From NCBI RefSeq assembly GCF_014268935.2, contig NZ_JABWRJ020000001.1:496001-560000 (forward strand): DNA of 64,000 nucleotides, in the 5' to 3' direction. The notes under the pieces are model-generated. The model was not told the origin of the DNA. It searched no databases and was given only the letters and a program-made list of their open reading frames with translations. The position numbers and the translations under genes were made by a program. This DNA comes from Pseudomonas peradeniyensis (lineage in GTDB: Bacteria > Pseudomonadota > Gammaproteobacteria > Pseudomonadales > Pseudomonadaceae). This document shows, piece by piece, positions 9,589 through 18,385 of this stretch; position 1 is the first letter of the stretch, and each line of letters starts with the position of its first letter.

Positions 9589-10581
9589 ATGCAAAGCAGC
9601 TCCACCCAATTCCCCGTCGCGTTGCTCAGTGCCGAGCGCCGCGGCGACCTCAGCGAAGACGTCTATCGGATCAAGGCCGGCAACAGCCCCGATTCGAGCG
9701 TCGAGCTGGCCGTCACCCGCCTGGGCCTGGCTGATCAGGAACGCGCCCAGGGCGTGCCGGTCATTCTCCTGCACGGCAGTTTCTCCAACCGGCGCTTCTG
9801 GTACTCGCCCAAGGGCATCGGCCTGGGCGCCTACCTGGCCCGCGCCGGTTTCGATGTGTGGATCCCGGAGATGCGTGGCCACGGCCTGTCGCCGCGCAAC
9901 CGCGATTGGCGGCAGAACCGGGTGGCCGACTATGCCCGCTACGACCTGCCGGTGATCGGCGCCTTCGTCCGCGAACAGGCCGGGCAGGCGCCGCACTGGG
10001 TCGGTCACTCGCTGGGCGGCACCACCCTGGCGGCGGCGCTGGGCAGCGGTTATCTGGACACTTCGCTGGTGGCCAGCGCGGCGCTGTTCGGCACCCAGGT
10101 CAGCCGGGTCTACTGGCCGCTGAAGGTACCGCCGGTGGAGTGGGGCGCGCGCGTGCTGCTCAAGCGCTTCGCGCAGATCTCGGGTTCGCGCCTCAAGCGT
10201 GGTCCGGAGGACGAACCCATCGGCCTGGCTTTGGAGAGCCTGCGCTGGAATGGCCTGTTCGGCCGCTTTGGCGACAAGGACAAGGACTGGTGGGCGGGCC
10301 TGGCCGAGGTCGAGGTGCCGCTGCTGGCGGTGGCCGGTGCCGGTGACTTCCAGGACCCGGTGTGGGCCTGCCGCAAGTTGTTCGAGCAGTTTGGCGGTGA
10401 CGCCAGGCAGTTCCTGCGCCTGGGGCGCGAGGAAGGCTTCGAGGCCTTCGGACATGTCGACATGCTGGTCAGCAAGGCGGCGCAAACCCAGGTGTGGCCG
10501 CTGGTGGAGCGCTGGCTGAGGGATCCGCAGGTGCCGGTGCATGCTTCGACGGTGGTGATGGAGCCGCTGCCCGCCAATTGA
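9589..10581 (+). CDS. Alpha/beta-hydrolase
   Basis: 330 aa with the classic fold markers. The oxyanion strand is VILLHGSFSNRRFW (about residues 57-70) and the nucleophile elbow is GHSLGG with Ser about 141. Between them is FDVWIPEMRGHGLSPRNRDW. The late FGHVDMLVSK holds the probable catalytic His, and the acid may be in the AGAGDFQDP loop. There is no signal peptide, so it is cytosolic. The substrate cannot be read from sequence; esterase or lipase-like activity on an acyl ester is the family norm. It lies between ppsA and rraA with REP sequence in front, so probably its own transcript. Confidence 0.85.
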   Translation: MQSSSTQFPVALLSAERRGDLSEDVYRIKAGNSPDSSVELAVTRLGLADQERAQGVPVILLHGSFSNRRFWYSPKGIGLGAYLARAGFDVWIPEMRGHGLSPRNRDWRQNRVADYARYDLPVIGAFVREQAGQAPHWVGHSLGGTTLAAALGSGYLDTSLVASAALFGTQVSRVYWPLKVPPVEWGARVLLKRFAQISGSRLKRGPEDEPIGLALESLRWNGLFGRFGDKDKDWWAGLAEVEVPLLAVAGAGDFQDPVWACRKLFEQFGGDARQFLRLGREEGFEAFGHVDMLVSKAAQTQVWPLVERWLRDPQVPVHASTVVMEPLPAN

Positions 10582-10702
10582 TTGCGTGTCGGCTTCTTCG
10601 CAGGTAAAGGCAAACTGACTGCTCGGTCCCGGATGACTGCCGGCCTCCTGCGGTGTAGCCTTGCTCCACATCCGCTTTCGTTGTGACTGACAGGAGTTTC
10701 CC

Positions 10703-11194
10703 ATGCAGCATTACGTAACGCCCGACCTGTGCGACGCCTACCCGGACCTGGTCCAGGTGCTAGAACCGATGTTCAGCAACTTCGGCGGCCACGACTCGTT
10801 CGGTGGCCAGATCGTCACCATCAAGTGCTTCGAGGACAACTCGCTGGTGAAGGAGCAGGTCGAGCTCGACGGCAAGGGCAAGGTCCTGGTGGTCGATGGG
10901 GGGGGCTCGCTGCGCCGCGCGCTGCTGGGCGACATGCTCGCCGAGAAGGCTGCGAAGAATGGCTGGGAAGGCCTGCTGATCTACGGCTGCGTGCGTGACG
11001 TGGACGTGCTGGCGCAGACCGATGTCGGTATCCAGGCCCTGGCCAGCCACCCGATGAAGACCGACAAGCGCGGCATCGGCGACCTCAATGTCGCGGTGAC
11101 CTTCGCCGGCGTGACCTTCCGCCCGGGCGAGTACGTGTATGCCGACAACAACGGTGTGCTGGTCTCGCCAAGCCCGCTGAAAATGCCCGAGTGA
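10703..11194 (+). CDS. rraA: RraA family protein (RNase E regulator / HMG-CHA aldolase fold)
   Basis: 163 aa, the usual RraA length. E. coli RraA binds RNase E and lowers its activity; relatives with the same fold are class II aldolases for 4-hydroxy-4-methyl-2-oxoglutarate. The motif [19 protein letters not shown] (about 67-85) and [14 protein letters not shown] (about 93-106, with the G-x-x-R-D segment of the aldolase site) are present, so enzymatic activity cannot be ruled out. The ATG at 10703 has CAGGAG upstream. It precedes cmaX by 25 bases and may be cotranscribed with it. Confidence 0.9.
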   Translation: MQHYVTPDLCDAYPDLVQVLEPMFSNFGGHDSFGGQIVTIKCFEDNSLVKEQVELDGKGKVLVVDGGGSLRRALLGDMLAEKAAKNGWEGLLIYGCVRDVDVLAQTDVGIQALASHPMKTDKRGIGDLNVAVTFAGVTFRPGEYVYADNNGVLVSPSPLKMPE

Positions 11195-11219
11195 CGCGCC
11201 GTACACCGATGGAGCTTTG

Positions 11220-12215
11220 ATGTTCGAGGAAGACAACGCGCAGTGGGGCCTGGTGCATGCCCTGGTGCTCGATGGCAAGGGTGGCGCGCGTTCGATCGCC
11301 CGCACCGAGCTGGACGACCTGCAGCTGCAGCCCCAGGAGAGCCTGTGGCTGCACTGGGACCGCAGTCACCCGCAGACCCGCACCTGGCTGCTTCACGACA
11401 GCGGTCTCAGCGAGTTCGCCTGCGAACTGCTGCTGGAGGAGAACACCCGCCCGCGCCTGCTGCCATTGGCCGACGAGCAGATGCTGCTGTTCCTGCGCGG
11501 GGTCAACCTCAATCCGGGCGCCGAGCCCGAGGACATGGTCTCGGTGCGCATCTTCGCCGAGGCGCGGCGGGTCATTTCCCTGCGTCTGCGGCCTCTGCGG
11601 GCGAGTGACGAGGTCCTGCAGCAACTGGACGAGGGCAGGGGGCCGAAGACTGCCTCCGAACTGCTGTTGCTGATGGGAGAGCTGTTGACCGAAAAGGTCC
11701 AGGCGCTGGTCAGTGACCTGGCCGAAGCGGTCGATCTGGAGGAAGAAAAGGCAGAATCCGACGAACGGTATTCGCCAGCCCAGGGCAGTCTGCAGCAGAT
11801 CCGTCGCCGCGCTGCCGGCCTGCGGCGTTTCCTCGCCCCCCAACGCGACATCTATGCCCAGTTGTCGCGCAATAAATACAGCTGGTTCGCCGATGCCGAT
11901 GGGGACTACTGGAACGAGCTGAACAACAGCCTGATCCGCTACCTTGAAGAACTCGAACTGGCCCGCGAACGCGCCGCGCTGGTGCTGGAAAGCGAGGACC
12001 GGCGGCGCAGCGAGCGGATGAACCGGACCATGTACCGGTTCGGCATCATCACCTGCATCTTCCTGCCCATGAGCTTTATTACCGGGCTGCTGGGAATCAA
12101 TGTCGGCGGCATTCCGGGCTCCGACAGCCCCTATGGATTCCTGTTCGCCAGCCTGATCGTGCTGGGGCTGGCGGTAGGGCAATGGCTGCTGTTCCGGCGG
12201 TTGCGGTGGGTGTGA
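11220..12215 (+). CDS. cmaX: CorA/ZntB-family divalent cation transporter
   Basis: 331 aa. Long cytosolic N-terminal domain, a charged helical segment (LAEAVDLEEEKAESDERYSP), then two C-terminal membrane helices. The pore signature GINVGGIPG (about 284-292) is the ZntB-like variant of the CorA GMN motif. The ATG at 11220 is used rather than the TTG three bases earlier because GGAG at 11211 is correctly spaced to it. In P. aeruginosa and P. fluorescens the gene next to crfX-cmpX-sigX-oprF is called cmaX, and the order here is the same. Mg or Zn specificity is not decided by sequence. Confidence 0.9.
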   Translation: MFEEDNAQWGLVHALVLDGKGGARSIARTELDDLQLQPQESLWLHWDRSHPQTRTWLLHDSGLSEFACELLLEENTRPRLLPLADEQMLLFLRGVNLNPGAEPEDMVSVRIFAEARRVISLRLRPLRASDEVLQQLDEGRGPKTASELLLLMGELLTEKVQALVSDLAEAVDLEEEKAESDERYSPAQGSLQQIRRRAAGLRRFLAPQRDIYAQLSRNKYSWFADADGDYWNELNNSLIRYLEELELARERAALVLESEDRRRSERMNRTMYRFGIITCIFLPMSFITGLLGINVGGIPGSDSPYGFLFASLIVLGLAVGQWLLFRRLRWV

Positions 12216-12224
12216 TGTGTCTTG

Positions 12225-12287
12225 TCGCGGGGCAAGCCCGCTCCCACGTTCTCAGCGTGGTTTCGTGGGAGCGGGCTTGCCCCGCGA
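12225..12287. repeat. REP doublet, perfect inverted copies
   Basis: TCGCGGGGCAAGCCCGCTCC at 12225 and its full reverse complement ending at 12287 enclose a 17-base spacer. It starts 10 bases after the cmaX stop, so it may stabilise or end that mRNA before crfX. Confidence 0.85.
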
Positions 12288-12383
12288 TGGGCTCGCACAC
12301 TCATTTTGAAACATTCGTCCCACATCCCTGTGTGACCCATCGCTCGGCGCCCTCGTCTTTGACTGACATTGCGCGAGGTGCCC

Positions 12384-12647
12384 ATGCACGATCCGTTTGA
12401 AGAATCCCTGCGCGACCTGCTCAAGGCGTCGCCGTCCGGCCAGGACCGCGACGATGCCGCCTGCCTGGGTCGCGTGCTCAAGACCGCCAACCGCCAGGTC
12501 GGCGCGGGCGATCTGTTCAGCCTGCTTGGCCGCTGGAGCCAGGCGCTGCTGATCGCCGTGAACAATGGTTCGGCGCATGTCGCGCCGGTCCGTCGCAACT
12601 CTACCCGCAAACCTGCCGCCGGCAGCACCGCAGATAAGGCCGATTGA
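12384..12647 (+). CDS. crfX: CrfX-like small protein
   Basis: 87 aa, starting MHDPFEESLRDLLKASPSGQ with GAGGTG in front of the ATG at 12384. Small, soluble, with a basic tail (RRNSTRKPAAGSTADKAD). It has no recognised enzymatic domain. Identified by position: the small gene between cmaX and cmpX is crfX in other pseudomonads. It ends two bases before the cmpX ATG, so the two are almost certainly cotranscribed and perhaps translationally coupled. Molecular role unknown. Confidence 0.8.
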   Translation: MHDPFEESLRDLLKASPSGQDRDDAACLGRVLKTANRQVGAGDLFSLLGRWSQALLIAVNNGSAHVAPVRRNSTRKPAAGSTADKAD

Positions 12648-12649
12648 AT

Positions 12650-13474
12650 ATGGAACTCGATCTCTGGACCCAGAGCCTGGTCACCGCCATGACTGCCCTT
12701 TGGACCAAGGTGGCGAACTTCATCCCCAACCTGTTCGGCGCGCTGGTTGTGGTGCTGCTCGGCTTCGTCGTGGCCAAGCTGCTCGACACCCTGCTGTCCA
12801 AGGTGCTCGCCAAGTTCGGCCTGGATCGCCTGATGAGCGGTACCGGGCTGACCAAGATGCTCGCCCGGGTCGGCATCCAGGTGCCGATCTCGACCCTGAT
12901 CGGCAAGATCGTCTACTGGTTCGTGCTCCTGATCTTCCTGGTCTCGGCCGCCGAATCCCTGGGGCTCGAGCGGGTCTCGGCGACCCTCGACATGCTCGCC
13001 CTGTACCTGCCCAAGGTGTTTGGCGCGGCCCTGGTGCTGCTGGCGGGTGTGCTCCTGGCGCAACTGGTCAACGGCCTGGTGCGCGGCGCCGCCGAGGGCA
13101 TCGGCCTGGAATACGCCGCCGGCGTCGGGCGCATCGCCCAGGGCCTGGTGATCATCATCAGCATCTCGGTGGCCATCAGCCAGCTCGAGGTCAAGACCGA
13201 CCTGCTGAACCACGTGATCGTCATTGGGTTGATTACCGTTGGTCTGGCAATTGCGTTGGCCATGGGCCTGGGCAGCCGGGAAATCGCCGGGCAGATCCTG
13301 GCCGGCATCTATGTGCGCGAGCTGTATCAAGTCGGCCAGCAAGTGCGTATTGGCGAGGTCGAGGGGCACATCGAGGAAATCGGCACGGTCAAGACGACCC
13401 TGCTGACCGATGATGGCGAACTGGTGTCGTTGTCTAATCGCGAGCTGCTCGAGCAGCGCGTGAATAGCCGCTAA
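12650..13474 (+). CDS. cmpX: MscS-family (CmpX) small-conductance channel-like membrane protein
   Basis: 274 aa (MELDLWTQSLVTAMTALWTK). Several membrane segments: FIPNLFGALVVVLLGFVVAK, a second near IVYWFVLLIFLVSAAES, then LYLPKVFGAALVLLAGVLLA and two in the GLVIIISISVAI and VIGLITVGLAIALAMGL region. A C-terminal beta domain follows with YVRELYQVGQQVRIGEVEGH, typical of the MscS soluble core. In P. aeruginosa CmpX influences membrane state, SigX activity and virulence regulation (established knowledge). Here it sits 89 bases before sigX. The ATG at 12650 follows GATAAGG. Confidence 0.92.
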   Translation: MELDLWTQSLVTAMTALWTKVANFIPNLFGALVVVLLGFVVAKLLDTLLSKVLAKFGLDRLMSGTGLTKMLARVGIQVPISTLIGKIVYWFVLLIFLVSAAESLGLERVSATLDMLALYLPKVFGAALVLLAGVLLAQLVNGLVRGAAEGIGLEYAAGVGRIAQGLVIIISISVAISQLEVKTDLLNHVIVIGLITVGLAIALAMGLGSREIAGQILAGIYVRELYQVGQQVRIGEVEGHIEEIGTVKTTLLTDDGELVSLSNRELLEQRVNSR

Positions 13475-13500
13475 CCGCACAAAAGCTGTTAATGTATGCC

Positions 13501-13532
13501 GCCGCAAAAATCGGCCCTGGGGGCCGAGCGGC
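13501..13532. other. Stem-loop in the cmpX-sigX gap
   Basis: TCGGCCC-TGG-GGGCCGA (13511-13527) is a perfect 7-bp stem. It is extended by GCCGC/GCGGC across an unpaired AAAAA. It lies 30 bases before the TTG start of sigX. On the plus strand no T run follows, so it is not a standard terminator for cmpX. It could shape the sigX leader. Confidence 0.4.
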
Positions 13533-13563
13533 GACATTGACCTGACTGTCGGCCAGATCCGTT

Positions 13564-14154
13564 TTGAATAAAGTTCATTCGCCGCCCATGCGCTATGACC
13601 CCCGCGAGCTCACCGACGAGGAGTTGGTGGCGCGTTCGCATGAGGAGCTGTTTCATGTCACCCGCGCCTACGAGGAGCTGATGCGCCGCTACCAGCGCAC
13701 GCTGTTCAACGTCTGCGCGCGCTACCTGGGGAACGATCGGGATGCCGACGATGTCTGTCAGGAGGTGATGCTCAAGGTGCTCTACGGGTTGAAGAACTTC
13801 GAGGGCAAGTCCAAGTTCAAGACCTGGCTCTACAGCATCACCTACAACGAATGCATCACCCAGTACCGCAAGGAGCGCCGCAAGCGCCGGTTGATGGATG
13901 CCCTGAGTCTGGACCCTGTCGAAGAGGCGTCCGAGGACAAGGCACCGAAGCCGGAGGAGAAAGGCGGGCTGGACAAATGGCTGGTGCATGTGAACCCGAT
14001 CGACCGGGAAATCCTGGTGCTGCGATTTGTCGCAGAGCTGGAATTCCAGGAGATCGCCGACATCATGCACATGGGCCTGAGCGCCACGAAAATGCGCTAC
14101 AAGCGTGCGCTCGACAAGCTTAGAGAGAAATTTGCAGGCCTGGCTGAAACTTAG
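13564..14154 (+). CDS. sigX: ECF sigma factor SigX
   Basis: 196 aa. Region 2 contains YQRTLFNVCARYLGNDRDAD and KFKTWLYSITYNECITQYRK; region 4 contains LRFVAELEFQEIADIMHMGL. SigX drives oprF and envelope/fatty-acid genes in Pseudomonas. The start is the TTG at 13564 (MNKVHSPPMRYDPREL), chosen because SigX orthologues begin with a similar short MNK leader. An ATG at 13588 would remove eight residues. The ribosome site is weak. No anti-sigma gene is adjacent; cmpX is the neighbour thought to influence its activity. oprF follows after 110 bases. Confidence 0.95.
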   Translation: MNKVHSPPMRYDPRELTDEELVARSHEELFHVTRAYEELMRRYQRTLFNVCARYLGNDRDADDVCQEVMLKVLYGLKNFEGKSKFKTWLYSITYNECITQYRKERRKRRLMDALSLDPVEEASEDKAPKPEEKGGLDKWLVHVNPIDREILVLRFVAELEFQEIADIMHMGLSATKMRYKRALDKLREKFAGLAET

Positions 14155-14179
14155 TGGCCAGCAAATACCTCTAACCAAC

Positions 14180-14203
14180 CGGCAAGTTCTGCTAGACTTG
14201 CCG
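14180..14203. promoter_or_regulatory. Inverted repeat in the sigX-oprF intergenic region
   Basis: CGGCAAGT-TCTGCTAG-ACTTGCCG is a perfect 8-bp inverted repeat 26 bases after the sigX stop and 62 before oprF. There is no T run after it, so it is not a simple terminator. It may be an operator, or a hairpin that partly separates sigX and oprF transcripts. Confidence 0.4.
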
Positions 14204-14264
14204 TCGAGTTGTCCCCCGGATGTTGGTGGGACTGCTTAACTATCACCAGATGGGGATTTAACGG

Positions 14265-15305
14265 ATGAAATTGAAAAACACCTTGGGCTTGGCCATTGGC
14301 TCGCTCGTGGCCGCTACTTCGTTCGGCGTTCTGGCTCAAGGCCAAGGCGCTGTCGAAATCGAAGGCAACGTCACCAAGCAGTACTACGACAGCGAACGTA
14401 ACTTCAAGAACGACGGCACCAATCCTGGTGTTCGCCTCGGTTACTTCCTGACCGACGACGTCTCCCTGGACCTGGGCTACAACGAGACCCACAACGCTCG
14501 TGGCGAAGTCTTCAACAAAGACATCAAAGGCTCCAAGACCAAGCTGGACGCCACCTACCACTTCGGTACCGTCGGTGACGCCCTGCGTCCGTACGTTTCC
14601 GCTGGTTTCGCTCACGAGAGCCTGGGCCAGGCCACTCGCAGCGGCCGTGACCACTCCACCTTCGCCAACGTTGGCGCTGGCGCCAAGTGGTACATCACCG
14701 ACATGTTCTTCGCCCGTGCCGGCGTCGAAGCCATGTACAACATCGACAACGGCAACACCGAGTGGGGTCCGACCGTTGGTCTGGGTCTGAACTTCGGTGG
14801 CAGCGGTGGCCAGAAAGCCGCTCCTGCGCCGGCTCCAGTTGCCGAAGTCTGCTCCGACAGCGACAACGACGGCGTCTGCGACAACGTCGACAAGTGCCCT
14901 GACACCCCAGCCAACGTTACCGTTGACGCTGATGGCTGCCCGGCTGTTGCCGAAGTCGTTCGCGTTGAGCTGGACGTCAAGTTCGACTTCGACAAGTCGG
15001 TCGTCAAGACCAACAGCTATGGCGACATCAAGAACCTGGCTGACTTCATGAAGCAGTACCCACAGACCACCACCACCGTGGAAGGTCACACTGACTCCGT
15101 GGGTCCAGACGCTTACAACCAGAAGCTGTCCCAGCGTCGTGCCGATGCCGTCAAGAAAGTCCTGACCCAGGACTACGGTGTTGAATCGAGCCGTGTTGAC
15201 TCGGTTGGCTACGGTGAGACCCGTCCGGTCGCCGACAACGCCACCGAAGCTGGCCGCGCCGTCAACCGTCGCGTAGAAGCTCAGGTAGAAGCCCAGTCCA
15301 AGTAA
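14265..15305 (+). CDS. oprF: Major outer-membrane porin OprF
   Basis: 346 aa. Signal peptide MKLKNTLGLAIGSLVAATSF ends near VLA-QGQ (about residue 24). An eight-strand beta-barrel domain runs to about 180, followed by a proline/alanine linker. A short acidic, four-cysteine hinge (CSDSDNDGVCDNVDKC... DADGC) comes next. The C-terminal OmpA-like domain has TTTVEGHTDSVGPDAYNQKL and LSQRRADAVKKVL, and anchors peptidoglycan. OprF is a slow porin, a structural protein and a host/phage contact. Codon use is strongly biased, as in highly expressed genes. Its promoter is SigX-dependent in relatives. Confidence 0.98.
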   Translation: MKLKNTLGLAIGSLVAATSFGVLAQGQGAVEIEGNVTKQYYDSERNFKNDGTNPGVRLGYFLTDDVSLDLGYNETHNARGEVFNKDIKGSKTKLDATYHFGTVGDALRPYVSAGFAHESLGQATRSGRDHSTFANVGAGAKWYITDMFFARAGVEAMYNIDNGNTEWGPTVGLGLNFGGSGGQKAAPAPAPVAEVCSDSDNDGVCDNVDKCPDTPANVTVDADGCPAVAEVVRVELDVKFDFDKSVVKTNSYGDIKNLADFMKQYPQTTTTVEGHTDSVGPDAYNQKLSQRRADAVKKVLTQDYGVESSRVDSVGYGETRPVADNATEAGRAVNRRVEAQVEAQSK

Positions 15306-15323
15306 TTGGTCTGACGCTTCACG

Positions 15324-15349
15324 AAAAACCCGGCCTCGGCCGGGTTTTT
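15324..15349. terminator. Bidirectional terminator between oprF and the nas/kinase operon
   Basis: AAAAACCCGGCC-TC-GGCCGGGTTTTT is a perfect 12-bp stem with T runs on both strands. It is 18 bases after the oprF stop and about 67 bases past the stop of the convergent kinase gene. Confidence 0.9.
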
Positions 15350-15415
15350 CTTTGCCTGCCATTTGTCGAGGCAGGCCTCGTCCCGCCTTTGTAGGAGCGT
15401 CACTCGCCTGCGCGC

Positions 15416-17074
15416 TCAGTGCTTGAGCAGCACCAGCAACAACACAATGTTCAACAGCAACGACACCAACCCAATCGTGCGCCAAACCTTCAACGGCTCG
15501 CGTTCCAGCAGTGGCCGTGGCCGTTCGGCCAGCTCCTGGCGATCTCCACGCTCCAGCAACAGCAGCCACTGCTCGGCGGTCTCGAACCGCTGCGCCGGGT
15601 CTGCCGCCACCGCCTGCAACAGGTTGCGCTGCAACCACTCCGGCAGATCCGGCCGATAGCGTGCCGGGTTCACTGGCGTGCCGAAGCGTGGCCGCTGGAA
15701 CGCCTCGACCTCGCCGTAGGGGTAGTGGCCGGTGAGCAGGTGGTAAAGGGTCACGCCCACGGCATACAGGTCCTGTCTTGGCGCGGGGGGCAGGCCGTCG
15801 AAGGCTTCCGGGGCGAGGAACGAGGGCGTGCCCGGCAGGGCATGAGGCGGGTCCTCGGAAAGCCCCGGGCAGTACGCCAGCCCGAAGTCCAGCAGGCGCA
15901 GTTGGCCATCGCTGCCGTGGTGCAGGTTGCCCGGCTTGATGTCGCGGTGCAGCAGGTTGCGCCGATGCAGCACGCCGACGGCCTGCAGCAACTGGCGGGC
16001 GACCTCCAGCCATTGCGCCAGCGGTAGCGGGGGCTGCCCGGCCAGGGTCGTGCCCGGGTATTCGCGCATCAGGTAGTACAGATGCTGGCGTTGGCTGGCG
16101 GGGTGGACCTCAGGGAAGTGGCGGCCGGCGACACGGCGCAGGAACCACTCTTCCAGCAGCAGGGCCTGGGCGGCGCCGGGCTCCTGGTCGCGGGACTGCG
16201 GCAAGGTCTTGAGCAGCCAGGGCTGGCCGTTCGGGTCGCGGACCCGGTACAGCAGTGATTGTCGGCTCTGGTTGAGCAATCCCTCGACTTGCCAGCCATC
16301 GATCAGCTGGCCATCACGCAGCGCGCCAGGCAGCGGCCATTGCTGGAGTTGCGCCAGGGTGTCGCCCAGACTGCTGGTGCCCAGTTGATCGACCCGCACC
16401 AGCAGGGCGCTGGCGTTGTCCTGGCTGCCGCGATGGTGGGCGCTGGCCACCAGGGTGTCGGCGGCCACCTGCAAATCGGGCTGTTCGCGCAGGATCGACT
16501 GGATGTGCGCATCGCCCAGGCTGGCCCACACGCCGTCGCTGAGCAGCACGAAGCACTCGCCTTCGCGCAGGTCGCCTTCCAGGTAGTCCACCAGCAGGTG
16601 CTGGTCCAGCCCCAGCGCGCGCTTGAGCACATGCTGCATGCCGGGCTGGTCCCAGACATGGTCTTCGCTCAGGCAGTGCAGCTGGTCGGCCTGCCAGCGA
16701 TACACCCGACAATCGCCGACATGGGCCAGGGTGAATCGCCTTCCGCGCAGCACCAGGGCGCTGAGGGTGGTCAGCAGCGGCTGGCCATTACCCTGGGCAC
16801 GCAGCCAGCGGTTCTGCGCCGTGAGCAGGCGGTCCAGGGCCTGGGCCACGCCCCAGGTGGCGGGCGTGGCGTAATAGTCCAGGGCCAGGGCCTGCAGGCT
16901 GGCCCGCGCCGCCAGGCCGCCGTCGGCGCACTGGCTGACACCGTCGGCCAGTGCGCACAGGTAGCCCTTGCTCGCGGCCAGCTCCGGCGCTGGGGTCACC
17001 AGGCGCAGGGCATCCTGGTTTTCCGGACGCGGCCCGGTGGCGCTGGCCTGGGCAAAGCTCAGTCGCAGGCTCAT
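15416..17074 (-). CDS. PP2C-type phosphatase fused to Ser/Thr protein kinase
   Basis: 552 aa carrying two opposite activities. The N-terminal half (about 1-240) is a PP2C phosphatase: ALADGVSQCADGGLAARAS, HVGDCRVYRW, LLSDGVWASL and SQDNASALLV hold the metal-binding aspartates. The C-terminal half (about 265-515) is a eukaryotic-like kinase: catalytic loop LLHRDIKPGNLHH, LLDFGLAY (DFG) and GTPSFLAPEAFDG. It ends in one membrane helix (TIGLVSLLLNIVLLLVLLKH), so both domains should face the cytosol. It is the last gene of the nas operon, nine bases after nasA. The substrate is unknown; a role in nitrate assimilation is inferred only from the operon. Confidence 0.92.
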   Translation of the reverse strand: MSLRLSFAQASATGPRPENQDALRLVTPAPELAASKGYLCALADGVSQCADGGLAARASLQALALDYYATPATWGVAQALDRLLTAQNRWLRAQGNGQPLLTTLSALVLRGRRFTLAHVGDCRVYRWQADQLHCLSEDHVWDQPGMQHVLKRALGLDQHLLVDYLEGDLREGECFVLLSDGVWASLGDAHIQSILREQPDLQVAADTLVASAHHRGSQDNASALLVRVDQLGTSSLGDTLAQLQQWPLPGALRDGQLIDGWQVEGLLNQSRQSLLYRVRDPNGQPWLLKTLPQSRDQEPGAAQALLLEEWFLRRVAGRHFPEVHPASQRQHLYYLMREYPGTTLAGQPPLPLAQWLEVARQLLQAVGVLHRRNLLHRDIKPGNLHHGSDGQLRLLDFGLAYCPGLSEDPPHALPGTPSFLAPEAFDGLPPAPRQDLYAVGVTLYHLLTGHYPYGEVEAFQRPRFGTPVNPARYRPDLPEWLQRNLLQAVAADPAQRFETAEQWLLLLERGDRQELAERPRPLLEREPLKVWRTIGLVSLLLNIVLLLVLLKH

Positions 17075-17083
17075 GGCAAGGCC

Positions 17084-18295
17084 TCAGACCCGCGCCGCGG
17101 TGATCGCCGCCGAGCCCCAGGTGGTGCGCCAGCGTTGCTTGACCCCATGCAGGCCGAACCAGGCCAGCAGGCCGAGGCTGGCGAACAGCCACAGGCCGAG
17201 CTGGTAGTCGCCGGTATGCTGCTTGATGGTGCCCAGGCCTGCGGCAAGCAGGAAACCGCCGATGCCTCCCGCCATGCCGATCAGCCCGGTCATCACGCCG
17301 ATCTCCTGGCGAAAGCGCTGCGGCACCAGCTGGAATACCGCGCCGTTGCCGGCGCCCAATCCGAGCATGGCACTGACGAACAGCGCCAGGGCCGCCGCCG
17401 CGCTGGGCAGGTTGAAGCCCACCGCGGCGATGCACACGGCGGCCACGCCGTACATCGCCAGCAGGGTGCGGATCCCGCCGAAACGGTCGGCCAGGGCACC
17501 GCCGAGGGGGCGCATCAGGCTGCCGGCGAACACGCAAGCAGCGGTGTAGTAGCCGGCGGTCACGGGGCTCAGGCCGTACTGGTCGCTGAAGTAGCCGGGC
17601 AGGGCGCTGGCCAGGCCGATGAAGCCGCCGAAGGTCACGCTGTAGAAGAACATGAACCACCAGCTATCCCTGTCACCCAGGGCCTTGAGGTAGTCGGCCA
17701 TGGCCTTGGGCCTGGGGCGTTGGGGCGCATTGCGCGCCATCAGGGCGAACAGCACAAGCGTCAGCAGCAAGGGCAGCACGGCGAAGCCGAACACATTGTT
17801 CCAGCCGAAGCCTGCGGCCAGCGCCGGGGCCAGCAGCGCGGCGAACACCGTGCCGGAGTTGCCGGCGCCGGCGATGCCCATGGCCTTGCCCTGGTGCTGG
17901 GGCGGATACCACTGCGAGGCCAGCGGCAGGGACACGGCGAACGAGGCCCCGGCGAAGCCGAGGAACACGCCCAGCAGCAATGCCTGCTCGTAGCTGCGCA
18001 CCCCCAGGTGCCAGGCGCAGGCCAGGGCGGCGATCACGATGACCTGGCCAATCAGGCCGGCGGTCTTGGGTGACAGGCGATCGACCAGCAGGCCCATCGC
18101 GAAGCGCAGTACCGCGCCGGCGAGGATCGGCGTGGCCACCATCAGGCCCCGTTGCTGTGCGCTCAGTTGCAGGTCGGCGGCGATCTGCACCGCCAGTGGG
18201 CCGAGCAGGTACCAGACCATGAAACTCAGGTCGAAATACAGGAAGGCGGCGAACAGCGTGGGCACATGCCCGGATTTCCAGAAGCTCGTATTCAT
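17084..18295 (-). CDS. nasA: Nitrate/nitrite transporter, MFS (NarK/NasA family)
   Basis: 403 aa with about 12 membrane segments. The two nitrate signatures are present: MGIAGAGNSGTVFAALLAPA in the first half and the matching FGGFIGLASALPGYFSDQYG in the second. The ATG at 18295 (MNTSFWKSGHVPTLF) has GAGGTG at correct spacing; an upstream in-frame ATG at 18361 lies inside the leader terminator and is rejected. It imports nitrate for assimilation across the inner membrane. It lies after nasT behind the leader at 18322-18405, and before the phosphatase/kinase gene. No nitrate or nitrite reductase gene is in the window. Confidence 0.93.
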   Translation of the reverse strand: MNTSFWKSGHVPTLFAAFLYFDLSFMVWYLLGPLAVQIAADLQLSAQQRGLMVATPILAGAVLRFAMGLLVDRLSPKTAGLIGQVIVIAALACAWHLGVRSYEQALLLGVFLGFAGASFAVSLPLASQWYPPQHQGKAMGIAGAGNSGTVFAALLAPALAAGFGWNNVFGFAVLPLLLTLVLFALMARNAPQRPRPKAMADYLKALGDRDSWWFMFFYSVTFGGFIGLASALPGYFSDQYGLSPVTAGYYTAACVFAGSLMRPLGGALADRFGGIRTLLAMYGVAAVCIAAVGFNLPSAAAALALFVSAMLGLGAGNGAVFQLVPQRFRQEIGVMTGLIGMAGGIGGFLLAAGLGTIKQHTGDYQLGLWLFASLGLLAWFGLHGVKQRWRTTWGSAAITAARV

Positions 18296-18321
18296 CGAAC
18301 ACCTCGTTGGGCGCGGAAACG

Positions 18322-18372
18322 AAAAGACGCCACTGCCCGGTCCACGGTTGTGGAAGGGCAAGCGACGTCTTT
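18322..18372 (-). terminator. Leader terminator upstream of nasA
   Basis: Read on the minus strand, AAAGACGTCGCTTGCCC pairs imperfectly with GGGCAGTGGCGTCTTT across an inner CCAC/GTGG hairpin, then TTTTCGTTT follows. It stands 26 bases before the nasA ATG. A terminator placed before the gene, just after an ANTAR-type hairpin, is the hallmark of NasT-controlled antitermination. Confidence 0.65.
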
Positions 18373-18385
18373 GTCAGGGTATGGG

